Shown here in pieces: positions 6,801 through 15,327 of a stretch of DNA of 64,000 nt. The stretch spans positions 1 to 64,000 of the forward strand of contig DFXK01000005.1 in assembly GCA_002383165.1 (NCBI GenBank), in the 5' to 3' direction. The translations under genes and the position numbers were made by a program. The stretch comes from Flavobacteriales bacterium UBA4110. GTDB taxonomy: Bacteria > Bacteroidota > Bacteroidia > Flavobacteriales > Weeksellaceae. Positions within the stretch are counted from its first letter, which is position 1. The number at the start of each line of letters is the position of its first letter. Under the pieces are notes generated by a model. That model made no database searches and was not told the origin of the DNA. It saw nothing but the letters and a program-made list of their open reading frames with translations.

Positions 6801-8462
6801 TTATTTAGCTTTTGCTTTTTTTACAGGTTTTTTAGTCGACTTTTTAGGCACTTCAGCTTTATAAAAATTCTTATAAGCATATTCTGCCGCTTTGGCGACA
6901 TCAATTACGCCTGCAGATCTGGAAAGATTCTCGAATCCGTTATTAGTACTCGCATTGGATGTCTTTACTAATGACTCGATAATCTGTTCTGGTTTCAGAT
7001 TTGGCATGTAAGCTAATAAAACAGCTGAAGCACCAGCAACTACTGGTGATGCCATAGAAGTTCCTTGTAAATATTCATATTTTCCGTCTGGAACCGTAGA
7101 ATAGATTTCCGAACCCGGTGCAAAAACATCTACCATTTTCTTGTTATAGTTTGAAAAGCTTGATTTCAAAGCGTTGGGATCATTAGTATTAGCAGCTACA
7201 ACTATCATGTTAGTGACAAAAGGTTTTTCATCAGACGTTGATTTAAAGTTGGTAGGAAAATACTGGTGTTCAGCAATATCCTCATTTTCATTACCGGCAG
7301 CTTTTACCAAAAGTACGCCTTTGCTTTCCGCATATTTGAAGGCATCCCACACCACATTTTTACCTGGAGAAACAGGCTTTCCAAAACTCATGTTAAGGAT
7401 TTTCGCACCATTGTCCACAGCATATCGGATTGCATTTGCAACATCTTTATCTCTCTCATCACCATCTGGAACAGCTCTAACCGTCATGATTTTTGCAACT
7501 CTAGAAGCCACTCCATATTGGGGCTCAGAACCGTTAGCCAATCCGGCAATAATTCCCGCAACGTGTGTTCCGTGCTTTGCGTCTGGACCTTCGTAATGAT
7601 TATTTCCATAATTTTTTTCGGAATAATCATCATAATTATCACCCACGATTTCTTTTCTTGGATCGAAGTCGAGATTGTAGCCTTTCTCAGCTTGAGGGGT
7701 GTAGTAATCCAGCGCTTCCTTCATCTGTGCATCCATGTAAGTTTTCACTTCTGCAGCAGACTTTCCTGCAGCCTGAGGATCATTAAACACCTGAGCTAGA
7801 ACCTGCATCGCCATAGCTTCTTGCTGAGTAGATGGTTTTATGGTAGATAGATTTTGTTTTGTCAAGGTTTTATCTCCCAACAATTTCACCATATCTGGGA
7901 TGGAATTCTTAATCATGGTGTATAGCTGCACATTCTGTTTTGCTTCCTGACTTTTTTTGGTGAAGACTTCTTTGGATTTCATATACATAGCAAACTCCTC
8001 CGGCATCTTAGCTTGATTTTCCTTATTTTTTACAGAGTCAGATCCTTCGAAAACAGACTGGTACTTTTTTACCACTCTTGTGACTTCCATATTATCTACA
8101 TCTATGTCAGCATTTTTGCCGCCAAGAAAATTCCATCCGAAAATATCGTCAACATATCCATTCCCATCATCATCTTTTCCGTTATTTGGAACCTCATTCG
8201 GATTTTTCCACATATTTTTTGCCAATCCCGGATGATCTACTTCCACGCCACTATCTAAGACACCTACTACTACGGTTTTCGGCTTCAATCCTTTAGACTC
8301 CAAAAATTTGTAAGCATTTTCTGTATTGACGCCGTAGACTTTTGTAGTGGCATAATCTTTATGATACCACGTTTTCTGGTCTTTATCGTTCGGGGTTGCT
8401 GTCTGAGCTGCAATCGTTGCAAAACCTGCATAGAATGCCGCTGCTATCAATAATTTTTTCAT
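6801..8462 (-). CDS. secreted S8-family subtilisin-like serine protease
   Basis: A 553-residue exported protease. The signal peptide is followed by Gln20. The catalytic triad is Asp70 (VLDSGVEVDHPG), His297 (HGTHVAG) and Ser469 (GTSMASP), with oxyanion Asn in KAAGNEN. The Asp and His are separated by about 225 residues rather than the usual 35-60. The extra, Lys/Gln-rich helical segment (about 125-270) is an insertion within the catalytic domain. There is no obvious propeptide and no T9SS sorting domain; the C-terminus is a Lys/Ala tail (KKPVKKAKAK). Probably periplasmic or surface-exposed. It is monocistronic, with its own terminator. Confidence 0.92.
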   Translation of the reverse strand: MKKLLIAAAFYAGFATIAAQTATPNDKDQKTWYHKDYATTKVYGVNTENAYKFLESKGLKPKTVVVGVLDSGVEVDHPGLAKNMWKNPNEVPNNGKDDDGNGYVDDIFGWNFLGGKNADIDVDNMEVTRVVKKYQSVFEGSDSVKNKENQAKMPEEFAMYMKSKEVFTKKSQEAKQNVQLYTMIKNSIPDMVKLLGDKTLTKQNLSTIKPSTQQEAMAMQVLAQVFNDPQAAGKSAAEVKTYMDAQMKEALDYYTPQAEKGYNLDFDPRKEIVGDNYDDYSEKNYGNNHYEGPDAKHGTHVAGIIAGLANGSEPQYGVASRVAKIMTVRAVPDGDERDKDVANAIRYAVDNGAKILNMSFGKPVSPGKNVVWDAFKYAESKGVLLVKAAGNENEDIAEHQYFPTNFKSTSDEKPFVTNMIVVAANTNDPNALKSSFSNYNKKMVDVFAPGSEIYSTVPDGKYEYLQGTSMASPVVAGASAVLLAYMPNLKPEQIIESLVKTSNASTNNGFENLSRSAGVIDVAKAAEYAYKNFYKAEVPKKSTKKPVKKAKAK

Positions 8463-8521
8463 ATTAAATTATTTATTTAGTTCAATTATTACAGATGGTA
8501 AAAAATAAAATTTTCTGAATA

Positions 8522-9139
8522 TTAATTGAGTTTGATAGTTTTCATATAGGTCATACTTTCTGGTCCGATGTTACAAAGCAAATCCAAAATTGAAAGGTCT
8601 TTTATAAAACCATATTTATCTGAAAAGCTTTGGTAATAATCATCCATTTGAAAGTTCGACTCAGATTTTGCTGAGAATTGCTCCCTTAAATCCTGAGCTT
8701 CGGGCTGTTTGATATATTCTTCCGTAAGCTGAAAATCTTTTTCTGTTTTCAGAATCTGAAGAATTACTTTGATTGTTTTTAGATTGAATTCCAGAAGTGA
8801 GCTCATTTTTTCATCAAAAATTGATTTCAGTCTGTCTTCGTAAAACTCGAAATATGGTGTGCTCTGGTAAGCTGTTTTGATAGATTTCCAGTGCAGCTTT
8901 TGCCAGTCTTCCGAATAAGAAATTTCAATATCTCTCATTTCCCGCTTTCCGTTGTGTTTGATTGGAATGATGAGCGGCAGTTTTCCGTTGGCCCCATAAA
9001 TTGCAGTACGGTTTCTGTAAGTCTGCTTCGGAAAATTTTCGAATTGCTCCAGAAAAATATGATTGTCTCCATCTAAAAATATGGAGAACCAGGAAATCGG
9101 CGGAAGGTAAAATATTGGTAAAAGAATTTTGTTTTTCAT
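8522..9139 (-). CDS. WbqC-like family protein
   Basis: A 205-residue protein beginning MKNKILLPIFYLPPISW, which fits the WbqC family pattern in which the N-terminal strand resembles the start of a nucleotide- or aminoacyl-utilising enzyme. It keeps the HIFLEQFENFPKQTYRNR and LPLIIPI segments typical of the family. WbqC relatives occur in O-antigen loci, but the reaction is unresolved. The frame runs upstream to 9265 but that part overlaps a terminator and a dispersed repeat, so I start at 9139. It ends the parA-parB-DUF5683-dapB-lepB-wbqC block that I recall as common in Flavobacteriia. Confidence 0.85.
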   Translation of the reverse strand: MKNKILLPIFYLPPISWFSIFLDGDNHIFLEQFENFPKQTYRNRTAIYGANGKLPLIIPIKHNGKREMRDIEISYSEDWQKLHWKSIKTAYQSTPYFEFYEDRLKSIFDEKMSSLLEFNLKTIKVILQILKTEKDFQLTEEYIKQPEAQDLREQFSAKSESNFQMDDYYQSFSDKYGFIKDLSILDLLCNIGPESMTYMKTIKLN

Positions 9140-9149
9140 TATTGTTATT

Positions 9150-9188
9150 AAAAAAACTTTGCCAAAGATAATAAACCTCTGGCAAAGT
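9150..9188 (-). terminator. terminator between lepB and the WbqC gene
   Basis: The inverted repeat ACTTTGCCA (9156-9164) / TGGCAAAGT (9180-9188) is followed on the minus strand by six T (rc of 9150-9155). Its loop contains TATCTTTG, which could act as a -7 box for the WbqC gene. It ends the lepB transcript after repeat copy A. Confidence 0.65.
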
Positions 9189-9220
9189 GTTGTATTGTTA
9201 TTTTGAAACTGAAAGCCCAT

Positions 9221-9333
9221 AGCCCCGATAGAAGCGGCATCCTTTTTTGTTTTTTTTGTGCTCACTATATTTGGAATAACAAACTTTGTGAAAAAACAAA
9301 AAAGATATAGCGGATAGCGGGATCAAGCTCCTG
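9221..9333 (-). repeat. dispersed structured repeat, copy A (divergent subtype)
   Basis: On the minus strand it reads AGGAGCTTGATCCCGC, then ATCCGC, then CTTTTTTG, a variable centre, CAAAAAAGG, ATGCCGCTTCTATCGGGGCT. The order of blocks (pyrimidine-rich CCGC motifs, oligo-T, centre, oligo-A, CCGCT, CGGGGCT) is the same as in copies B-D, but the sequence has diverged. It begins 7 nt after the lepB stop (9340). Confidence 0.65.
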
Positions 9334-9339
9334 AAAAAT

Positions 9340-10968
9340 TTATTCGTCTTCTTTCTTTTTGAAGAGTTTGGCAAAATAATCCCATCCGAAGAATAGAATT
9401 AGGATTCCGGCAGCGATCCACCAATAGGAAGTTTTATTTTTCTCGCCGGTATTGGTTGCTTTGAACATTCTGTCCCAACGTACTTTGAATGGTGCTTGGT
9501 AAGAAGAATTGGCATCTTTGAAAGCGCCTTGCAAACTCATCCAAGTAAACATCGGTCTTCCGACAATATTTTCTTCCGGAACTACGCCAAAAAATCTGGC
9601 ATCAAGAGACGCATCACGGTTGTCCCCAATCATCATATAATAATTTTGTTTGATGGTATATTGGTTGGTTTCCTGACCGTTGATGTAGATTTTTCCGTTT
9701 TTGTTTTCCAGTTTATTATGCTCGTATTCGGAAATGATCCATTGATAAGTTGGCAAAGTTTCCTGATCTAATTTCACAACATCTCCTTTTTTCGGGATTC
9801 TAAGCGGACCGTACCAATCCTGATTCCAAGATTTGTTGATGGGATAAATAGATTGAGTGGTATCAATATTTTTAGTGTAGGCTGTTTTATCTGCGTTGAG
9901 TTTGAATCTTAAAGCGCCTTCACCCTTCTCTTCAACCATTTCTTTTATTTCTGTCACTTCCGGAAGTGCTTTGATATCTTTTGCAATGGCATCTGTAAGA
10001 CCTTGGAATATATAAATAAAACCTGAATTGGATTGGGTTTCCTGAACTGGCAGAAATCCATAAGCTTTATAAAGCTGCGGAATATCCAGCTGTGCGCTGG
10101 TCGTTACTATGTATCCGTGCTGTTGTTCTTCATCGCCAAGGATTTTCTCAGGCTGGTTGTTTACAAATAATCTTCCTGCACGGAACTCCAGAACATCTCC
10201 AGGAATCCCAACACATCTTTTTACATAAGGATCTCTCCTATCAATCGCTGTATGAACAGAATCCTGCGGATAATTGAACACCACGATGTCATATCTTTTG
10301 ATTTCATCATAACCCGGTAACCTTAGATAAGGTAATTTTACCGCATCGACATAAGATTTTGGATCGTCTTTAGGATTACCTTTCTGACCTGTATCGAAAA
10401 TCGTTCCTTGTAAAAATGGCAAAGCCACAGGTCTCATTGGCATTCTGTAACCATACGCCCATTTGTTCACAAAAAGGAAATCGCCTACCAACAATGTTCT
10501 TTCCATAGAACCCGTCGGAATCCCGAAAGGCTGCGTAATGAAGGCGTGAATGATGGTTGCAAAAACAACTGCAAAAGTAACAGAACCCAGGAAAGTTTCT
10601 TTTTTCTTACCTTCTTCCTCCTCTTCTTTCGTTTCGATTTCCGGATCTTTACCGTAATTGACAGTTGCCATAAAAATAAATGGAAGCAACACAGTTAATA
10701 ATCCATTGACAAAACCTCTTTTTCCAAATTTTCGCATCAGGAAAATATGAAAAGCCGACATCATAATGGGCCCGACTATTGGAAGATAAGATAAAACTGA
10801 CCACCATTTCGGATGGTTGGTCTCTTTCAGAATGATGAGATAATTGTAGAAAGGAATGAATGAAAAAAGGGGGTTGTAACCCATTTTTTTAAACAACTTC
10901 CAAGTTGTAAGTCCCATCAGAACACTGATAATGAGGACATAAATGCTATAAGTAATAATGTAATCCAT
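9340..10968 (-). CDS. lepB: signal peptidase I, large Bacteroidota form
   Basis: The 542-residue inner-membrane protease cleaves signal peptides. Three or four N-terminal membrane segments (about 5-100) precede an acidic/basic linker, the catalytic helix and box B PTGSMERTL (Ser154), box D with the general base YVKRCVGIPGD (Lys250) and box E GDNRDASLD (near 460). It is much longer than the 324-residue E. coli enzyme because of added N-terminal segments, a large insertion between boxes D and E and a C-terminal membrane helix. Its product specificity fits the Gln+1 signal peptides in this window. It lies in the par-dapB block, 82 nt after dapB. Confidence 0.95.
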   Translation of the reverse strand: MDYIITYSIYVLIISVLMGLTTWKLFKKMGYNPLFSFIPFYNYLIILKETNHPKWWSVLSYLPIVGPIMMSAFHIFLMRKFGKRGFVNGLLTVLLPFIFMATVNYGKDPEIETKEEEEEGKKKETFLGSVTFAVVFATIIHAFITQPFGIPTGSMERTLLVGDFLFVNKWAYGYRMPMRPVALPFLQGTIFDTGQKGNPKDDPKSYVDAVKLPYLRLPGYDEIKRYDIVVFNYPQDSVHTAIDRRDPYVKRCVGIPGDVLEFRAGRLFVNNQPEKILGDEEQQHGYIVTTSAQLDIPQLYKAYGFLPVQETQSNSGFIYIFQGLTDAIAKDIKALPEVTEIKEMVEEKGEGALRFKLNADKTAYTKNIDTTQSIYPINKSWNQDWYGPLRIPKKGDVVKLDQETLPTYQWIISEYEHNKLENKNGKIYINGQETNQYTIKQNYYMMIGDNRDASLDARFFGVVPEENIVGRPMFTWMSLQGAFKDANSSYQAPFKVRWDRMFKATNTGEKNKTSYWWIAAGILILFFGWDYFAKLFKKKEDE

Positions 10969-11050
10969 AGGTTGGCTTTTGCAATGGGCTCTTCGCCTTT
11001 TGCTGATTTTTATTAATTAGTTTTTTATGAGATGATTTTGTTACAGTTTT

Positions 11051-11749
11051 TTATAAACCCAAAACATCTTTCATAGAAAAAACACCTTGTTTTCCTACAA
11101 TCCATTCTGCAGCGATGACCGCTCCCAGCGCAAATCCGTTCCTGTTGAAAGCGGTATGTTTGATTTCTATCTCATCTACTTCAGATCTATAGAAAACACT
11201 GTGCGTCCCAGGAACTTCATCTTCCCTGATGGCAAAAATACCTAATTCTTTACCCTTGGTTTCATCCAGTTTCCAGGCTTCGTATTTAGAATTTTCGATA
11301 ATGCCTTCGGCAATGGAAATCGCCGTTCCGCTTGGTGCATCTTTTTTGTGAATGTGATGGATTTCTTCTAATTGACATTGATATTCATCAACGTTATTCA
11401 TCAATTTTGCCAGTTTTTCGTTAATTGCAAAAAACAGATTGACACCCAAACTGAAATTGGAACCGTACAAAAATGCACTGTTTTGTTCAACTGCTATTCT
11501 TTCGATTTCAGGTTTTTTATCCAGCCAGCCGGTTGTACCACATATCACAGGAAATTTGTTTTCCAGGCATACTTTTATATTTTCAAATGCAGCTTCAGGA
11601 TTAGAAAATTCTATCACCACATCGGCATCTTTTAATGATTCTCTGTTTGGCGTTTCCTTTAATCTTGCCACCACTTCATGTCCGCGGCTCTGGGAAATTT
11701 CATCAATGATCTTGCCCATCTTTCCGTAACCTACAAGTGCTATTTTCAT
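11051..11749 (-). CDS. dapB: 4-hydroxy-tetrahydrodipicolinate reductase
   Basis: A 232-residue NAD(P)H enzyme of the diaminopimelate/lysine pathway. The N-terminal nucleotide-binding loop is GYGKMGK (near 7-13). The substrate and catalytic segment EEIHHIHKKDAPSGTA (near 128-143) carries the conserved His-His and the Lys/SGTA signature. It is somewhat shorter than the proteobacterial enzymes (about 270), as expected for Bacteroidota. It follows the DUF5683 gene by 14 nt and precedes lepB, so it is probably in the same transcript. Confidence 0.96.
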   Translation of the reverse strand: MKIALVGYGKMGKIIDEISQSRGHEVVARLKETPNRESLKDADVVIEFSNPEAAFENIKVCLENKFPVICGTTGWLDKKPEIERIAVEQNSAFLYGSNFSLGVNLFFAINEKLAKLMNNVDEYQCQLEEIHHIHKKDAPSGTAISIAEGIIENSKYEAWKLDETKGKELGIFAIREDEVPGTHSVFYRSEVDEIEIKHTAFNRNGFALGAVIAAEWIVGKQGVFSMKDVLGL

Positions 11750-11763
11750 TATTTAATATTAAT

Positions 11764-12393
11764 TTAAAATTTAAAAGTGAGTGCCAGGCCAGCCTTACTT
11801 TCATAGTTACTGAACCTATCATTAATTACCGCTGGCATAAGCGCCAAATCAGGATCTTTTCTACCTTCATAAAGATGAGCATCTACAACAGCATCTACAA
11901 TATTAAGTATATAAATAAGTCCTGCAATCCCGATAGCGTAATCGCGCTGTCTTTTGAATCTGTCTTGTGCATTTCCTAAAACATCTTTGTCTACACCTCT
12001 AATCCCGGAAAACTCATGCGGAAGTCCGTTCAGTTCTGCGACAAAAGCATTGCGGTAGCGTCTGTAGTTCTTATCATTCCAAATTGCTATTCCAACGCCT
12101 GTTCCAACAGCACCCCAAACGATGGGGATTTTCCAATATTTTTTATTATAAAATTGTCCTAATCCTGGCAAAACCGCAGAATATAAACCGGCCTTGGTCG
12201 GGCTGAATTTTTGAATTTTTGCAGGTGCATTGCTATTGGTGATGTTCCCAACAATCTCTGGCTCTGTACGTGGCTTGGCAGCCGGAATACTGTCTTTCGG
12301 AAGATTTTCCACACGAATTGTATCGTTTGGGTTTACCTGAGAAAAAAACAGGCTGAATGAAAGTACTAATAAAACCGAAAGTAACTTTTTCAT
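11764..12393 (-). CDS. DUF5683-family secreted/membrane protein
   Basis: A 209-residue protein with a signal peptide followed by Gln19, a proline- and charge-rich linker (20-65), then KAGLYSAVLPGLGQFYN, the hallmark of the DUF5683 family, with two hydrophobic segments (about 90-110 and 140-165). Function is unknown; it is an envelope protein. Its start abuts the parB stop with no gap (12393/12394), so expression is coupled to parB. Its constant place between parB and dapB suggests an ancient operon rather than a functional link. Confidence 0.85.
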   Translation of the reverse strand: MKKLLSVLLVLSFSLFFSQVNPNDTIRVENLPKDSIPAAKPRTEPEIVGNITNSNAPAKIQKFSPTKAGLYSAVLPGLGQFYNKKYWKIPIVWGAVGTGVGIAIWNDKNYRRYRNAFVAELNGLPHEFSGIRGVDKDVLGNAQDRFKRQRDYAIGIAGLIYILNIVDAVVDAHLYEGRKDPDLALMPAVINDRFSNYESKAGLALTFKF

Positions 12394-13284
12394 TTATCGT
12401 ATGTGAGCAAGAATGCTTTCCAGCTCTTCTTCGTTTTTAAAATCCAATACAATCTTTCCCTTTTTTCCGTTAGCCGAAGTTTTTATCTCGACATTCACAT
12501 TCAGAATATTGGACAGGTTCTGCTGCGCTTTCTTTACGTGATTCGGAATGATAGACTGCTTTACAACCTTCTCCTTATCCGGAGAATTTTTAAGTTGAGA
12601 TGCGAGTTGCTCTGCCTGTCTTACATTGAGCTGATCTTTGATAATCCTGCTAAAAAGGTCTTTTCGCTTTTCATCTGTATTAAGGCTCATAATTGCACGC
12701 CCGTGCCCGGCGGAAATCTGCCCGCTTCTTATTCCGTTTTGGATGTCGGGAGACAATTTCAGAAGCCTAACACTATTTGTAATTGTGCTTCGCTCTTTCC
12801 CGACACGCTGACTTAGATTTTCCTGAGTCATCCCCACCTCATCCAAAAGTCTTTGGTATGTAAGTGCCACTTCTATCGGATCTAGGTCTTCTCTTTGGAT
12901 ATTTTCTACCAAAGCCATTTCCAGCAATTCCTGGTCATTAACTAAACGAATATACGCAGGAATCGAACTTAAGCCTGCAATTTTGGAGGCCCTGAAACGT
13001 CTTTCCCCGGAAATAATCTCGAACTTTTCGCCATCTTTTCTTAATGTAACCGGCTGGATGATTCCAAGGCTCTTAATAGATTCGGCCAAATCATTAAGTG
13101 CTTTTTCATCAAAATAAGTTCTTGGCTGATTGGGATTGGCGTAAATATCTTCAATCGGGACTTCAACAATATTTCCTACTAGGTTTTTTGCACCTTCGTC
13201 TGAAGCTGTGTTGATATTAGTTTTGCTTTCGGCATTCAGGATTGCTCCCAAACCACGTCCCATTGCTCTTTTTTTGTCTTTCAT
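12394..13284 (-). CDS. parB: chromosome-partitioning protein ParB
   Basis: The 296-residue ParB/Spo0J protein has an N-terminal ParA-stimulating basic segment (KKRAMGRGLGAI), a ParB/Srx CTPase domain (about 35-125, with GERRFRA and the ENIQREDL motif), a KorB-like helix-turn-helix (TQENLSQRVGKERSTITN, about 150-170) and a C-terminal dimerisation domain. It spreads from parS sites and recruits the segregation machinery. I saw no parS-like palindrome (TGTTTCACGTGAAACA type) in the window. The 78-nt parA-parB gap contains a G-free CATCC repeat on the coding strand. Confidence 0.96.
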   Translation of the reverse strand: MKDKKRAMGRGLGAILNAESKTNINTASDEGAKNLVGNIVEVPIEDIYANPNQPRTYFDEKALNDLAESIKSLGIIQPVTLRKDGEKFEIISGERRFRASKIAGLSSIPAYIRLVNDQELLEMALVENIQREDLDPIEVALTYQRLLDEVGMTQENLSQRVGKERSTITNSVRLLKLSPDIQNGIRSGQISAGHGRAIMSLNTDEKRKDLFSRIIKDQLNVRQAEQLASQLKNSPDKEKVVKQSIIPNHVKKAQQNLSNILNVNVEIKTSANGKKGKIVLDFKNEEELESILAHIR

Positions 13285-13362
13285 ATTGTTAAGTTGGATG
13301 ATGGATGTTGGATGATGGGTTTTAAGAAAACTTTCATCTTCCGTCTTCAGACGTCCTGCTTA

Positions 13363-14136
13363 TTAATTTTTAACTAATCTTTCATTTTTCAGCAAGACTT
13401 CTTCCGCCAGCTGAATATATTGTATTGCACCTTTACTTTCTGCATCATAGCTCAGGATACTTTCTCCGAAACTGGGCGCTTCACTCAAGCGAACATTCCG
13501 ACTGATAATGGTTTCAAAAACCATCTCCGGGAAATGAGAATTAACTTCTTCTACCACCTGATTCGATAATCTGAGTCGGCTATCATACATTGTAAGCAAA
13601 AGTCCTTCGATATCCAGATCCTGATTATGGATTTTCTGAACATTTTTAATTGTATTAAGTAATTTTCCCAAACCTTCCAATGCAAAATACTCACACTGAA
13701 TAGGAATGATAACAGAATCTGCGGCTGTCAGCGCATTGATCGTAATCAAACCTAAACTAGGTGCACAATCTATAATAATATAGTCATAGTGATCTCGAAC
13801 AGACTTCAGAGCTTCGCGAAGCATGTATTCTCTGTTTTCCCTGTCCACCAATTCTATTTCCGCAGCCACAAGATCTATATGAGATGGTATGATATCAACA
13901 TTAGGCGAACTGGTAGGCAAGATGCATTTTATAACTTCCGCACTATGTTCCAGTAAATTATATGTCGAAAAATTAACTTCTTCCACACCAAGTCCGGACG
14001 TTGCATTAGCCTGTGGATCTGCATCTATAAGAAGAACTCTTTTTTCCAATACACCAAGTGCAGATGCCAGGTTAACAGCAGTCGTTGTTTTACCAACACC
14101 ACCTTTTTGGTTTGCAACACCTATAATTTTTGCCAT
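13363..14136 (-). CDS. parA: chromosome-partitioning ATPase ParA/Soj
   Basis: The 257-residue deviant-Walker ATPase has the P-loop KGGVGKTTTA (11-20), Walker A' DADPQANAT and a Walker B-type IIIDCAPSLG. It binds DNA with ATP and is driven by ParB during chromosome segregation. I begin at MAKIIGVANQ (ATG 14136). An in-frame ATG at 14157 would lie on the TATTTTTG -7-like box (rc of 14155-14162), so the shorter start is favoured. It heads the parA-parB-DUF5683-dapB-lepB unit. Confidence 0.95.
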   Translation of the reverse strand: MAKIIGVANQKGGVGKTTTAVNLASALGVLEKRVLLIDADPQANATSGLGVEEVNFSTYNLLEHSAEVIKCILPTSSPNVDIIPSHIDLVAAEIELVDRENREYMLREALKSVRDHYDYIIIDCAPSLGLITINALTAADSVIIPIQCEYFALEGLGKLLNTIKNVQKIHNQDLDIEGLLLTMYDSRLRLSNQVVEEVNSHFPEMVFETIISRNVRLSEAPSFGESILSYDAESKGAIQYIQLAEEVLLKNERLVKN

Positions 14137-14243
14137 AAACATTAATTTAATCTTCAAAAATACAATTTTTTAGCACTTAGAATATTTTGAAAAAGCAGCA
14201 TCTCAGTTAAAGTATTGTTAATTAATGACTTGGTCTCTAAAAA

Positions 14244-14278
14244 AATTATCCACATTTCAGATTGAAATGTGGATAATT
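14244..14278 (-). terminator. terminator of the TonB gene, containing two inverted DnaA-box sequences
   Basis: A perfect 16-bp stem (14244-14259 with 14263-14278) has a 3-nt loop and is followed on the minus strand by a T run (rc of 14241-14247). Each arm contains TTATCCACA, identical to the DnaA-box consensus, in opposite orientations (14246-14254 and 14268-14276). It lies between the TonB stop and parA. Confidence 0.75.
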
Positions 14279-14321
14279 ATATGAAGTTAACGTTTAATAG
14301 ACTAGAAGTCTGTTAATCAAA

Positions 14322-15149
14322 CTACTCTATTCTCATAGAAATTGGCATTCTGAATGACGAGCGAACAGCTTTTCCTTTCAACTGAGCAGGCGTCCATTTT
14401 GTTTTAATAGACTTTACTGTTCTTTCCGCTTCCTGATTAAAATCTGCATTAGCACCGGTGATTTTAATATTAGAAATGCTTCCATCTTTTTCCACCACAA
14501 AAGTGATGGTTGCAGAAACCACCCCAGACTGATCTATAGATGAAGTATCAAAACCCTGTGCAACTTTCTGACGAAAAGCATTGATTCCTCCTTTGAAATC
14601 CGCTGCTACATCTGCTTTAGCACCATCAATGATAACATTTGGGTCTTCTTCTGGAGCAAGAGGGGAAACTGGCTGATGATCTGTAGCTGACGGCGGACCG
14701 ACAGAGATTGGTGGCGCAACAGCAATTGTTGTTTCGGGGCCAGGTTTAGTTTCTGTACCGATTGCTGCACCTTCAAAATCTTTTTTGGTTGGCAATGATG
14801 TTTTTTTCCGAATTTCACGAACCGGTGTAACTTCCGGATTGGCAACTGTCTTTACCCTTGCCGGAGTAGTATTGTCTGGCTTCGGTTTTGGAGTTTCAGT
14901 ATCGTTAATGACAAGAATCTCTCTTCCGGAGAAATCATCTTTTGGTAACAAAACTTCACTTTTAAAAGCATTCATCACTAGTGGAACAGCAGACACAGAA
15001 GCAAAAAATGCTATTCCAATAAATAATGCTTTGGTCAATTGATTGGAATAATCATTTCTAAGGGCATAAGCACCGTAAGATTTATTTCTATTAGCGAAAA
15101 CCACTTCGTCTAAATCATTTGTTCTGAGGCTAAGTAATAAGTTCTTCAT
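14322..15149 (-). CDS. TonB-family energy-transducing protein
   Basis: The 275-residue protein has a short cytoplasmic N-terminus with the Bacteroidota TonB signature (ANRNKSYGAYALR, about 20-32), one membrane helix (about 42-60), a long Pro/Thr/Glu-rich periplasmic linker (about 75-185) and a C-terminal TonB domain (about 195-275; VEKDGSISNIKITG and the final FRMPISMRIE strand). It couples the proton gradient (via ExbB/ExbD, not in the window) to outer-membrane transport. It is monocistronic, with a strong hairpin terminator. Confidence 0.93.
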   Translation of the reverse strand: MKNLLLSLRTNDLDEVVFANRNKSYGAYALRNDYSNQLTKALFIGIAFFASVSAVPLVMNAFKSEVLLPKDDFSGREILVINDTETPKPKPDNTTPARVKTVANPEVTPVREIRKKTSLPTKKDFEGAAIGTETKPGPETTIAVAPPISVGPPSATDHQPVSPLAPEEDPNVIIDGAKADVAADFKGGINAFRQKVAQGFDTSSIDQSGVVSATITFVVEKDGSISNIKITGANADFNQEAERTVKSIKTKWTPAQLKGKAVRSSFRMPISMRIE

Positions 15150-15327
15150 CTTGAATTCATATTAAATTAAACATATATCAATAATTATTAAAATAAAATG
15201 AAAACTTATCAAAAAACATTCCAATAAAATATTATTAACCAAAATAAATAATGATATACATATAGATTAATTAAATAAGAAAATTAATTTTTATTCTACC
15301 ATTTGCAAAAATTTGTAACTTTATTTT

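Noticed and set aside
8522..9265. Longer WbqC frame starting at 9265
   Set aside because: The added N-terminus comes from the repeat and terminator region; MKNKILLPIFYLPP is the family start.
9221..9333. Repeat copy A as a plain Rho-independent terminator
   Set aside because: Oligo-T lies in the middle of the element, not at its end, and a better terminator follows at 9150-9188.
14244..14278. Replication origin near parAB
   Set aside because: Only two DnaA boxes, both inside a terminator stem; no dnaA, dnaN or box cluster and no AT-rich unwinding repeats noted.
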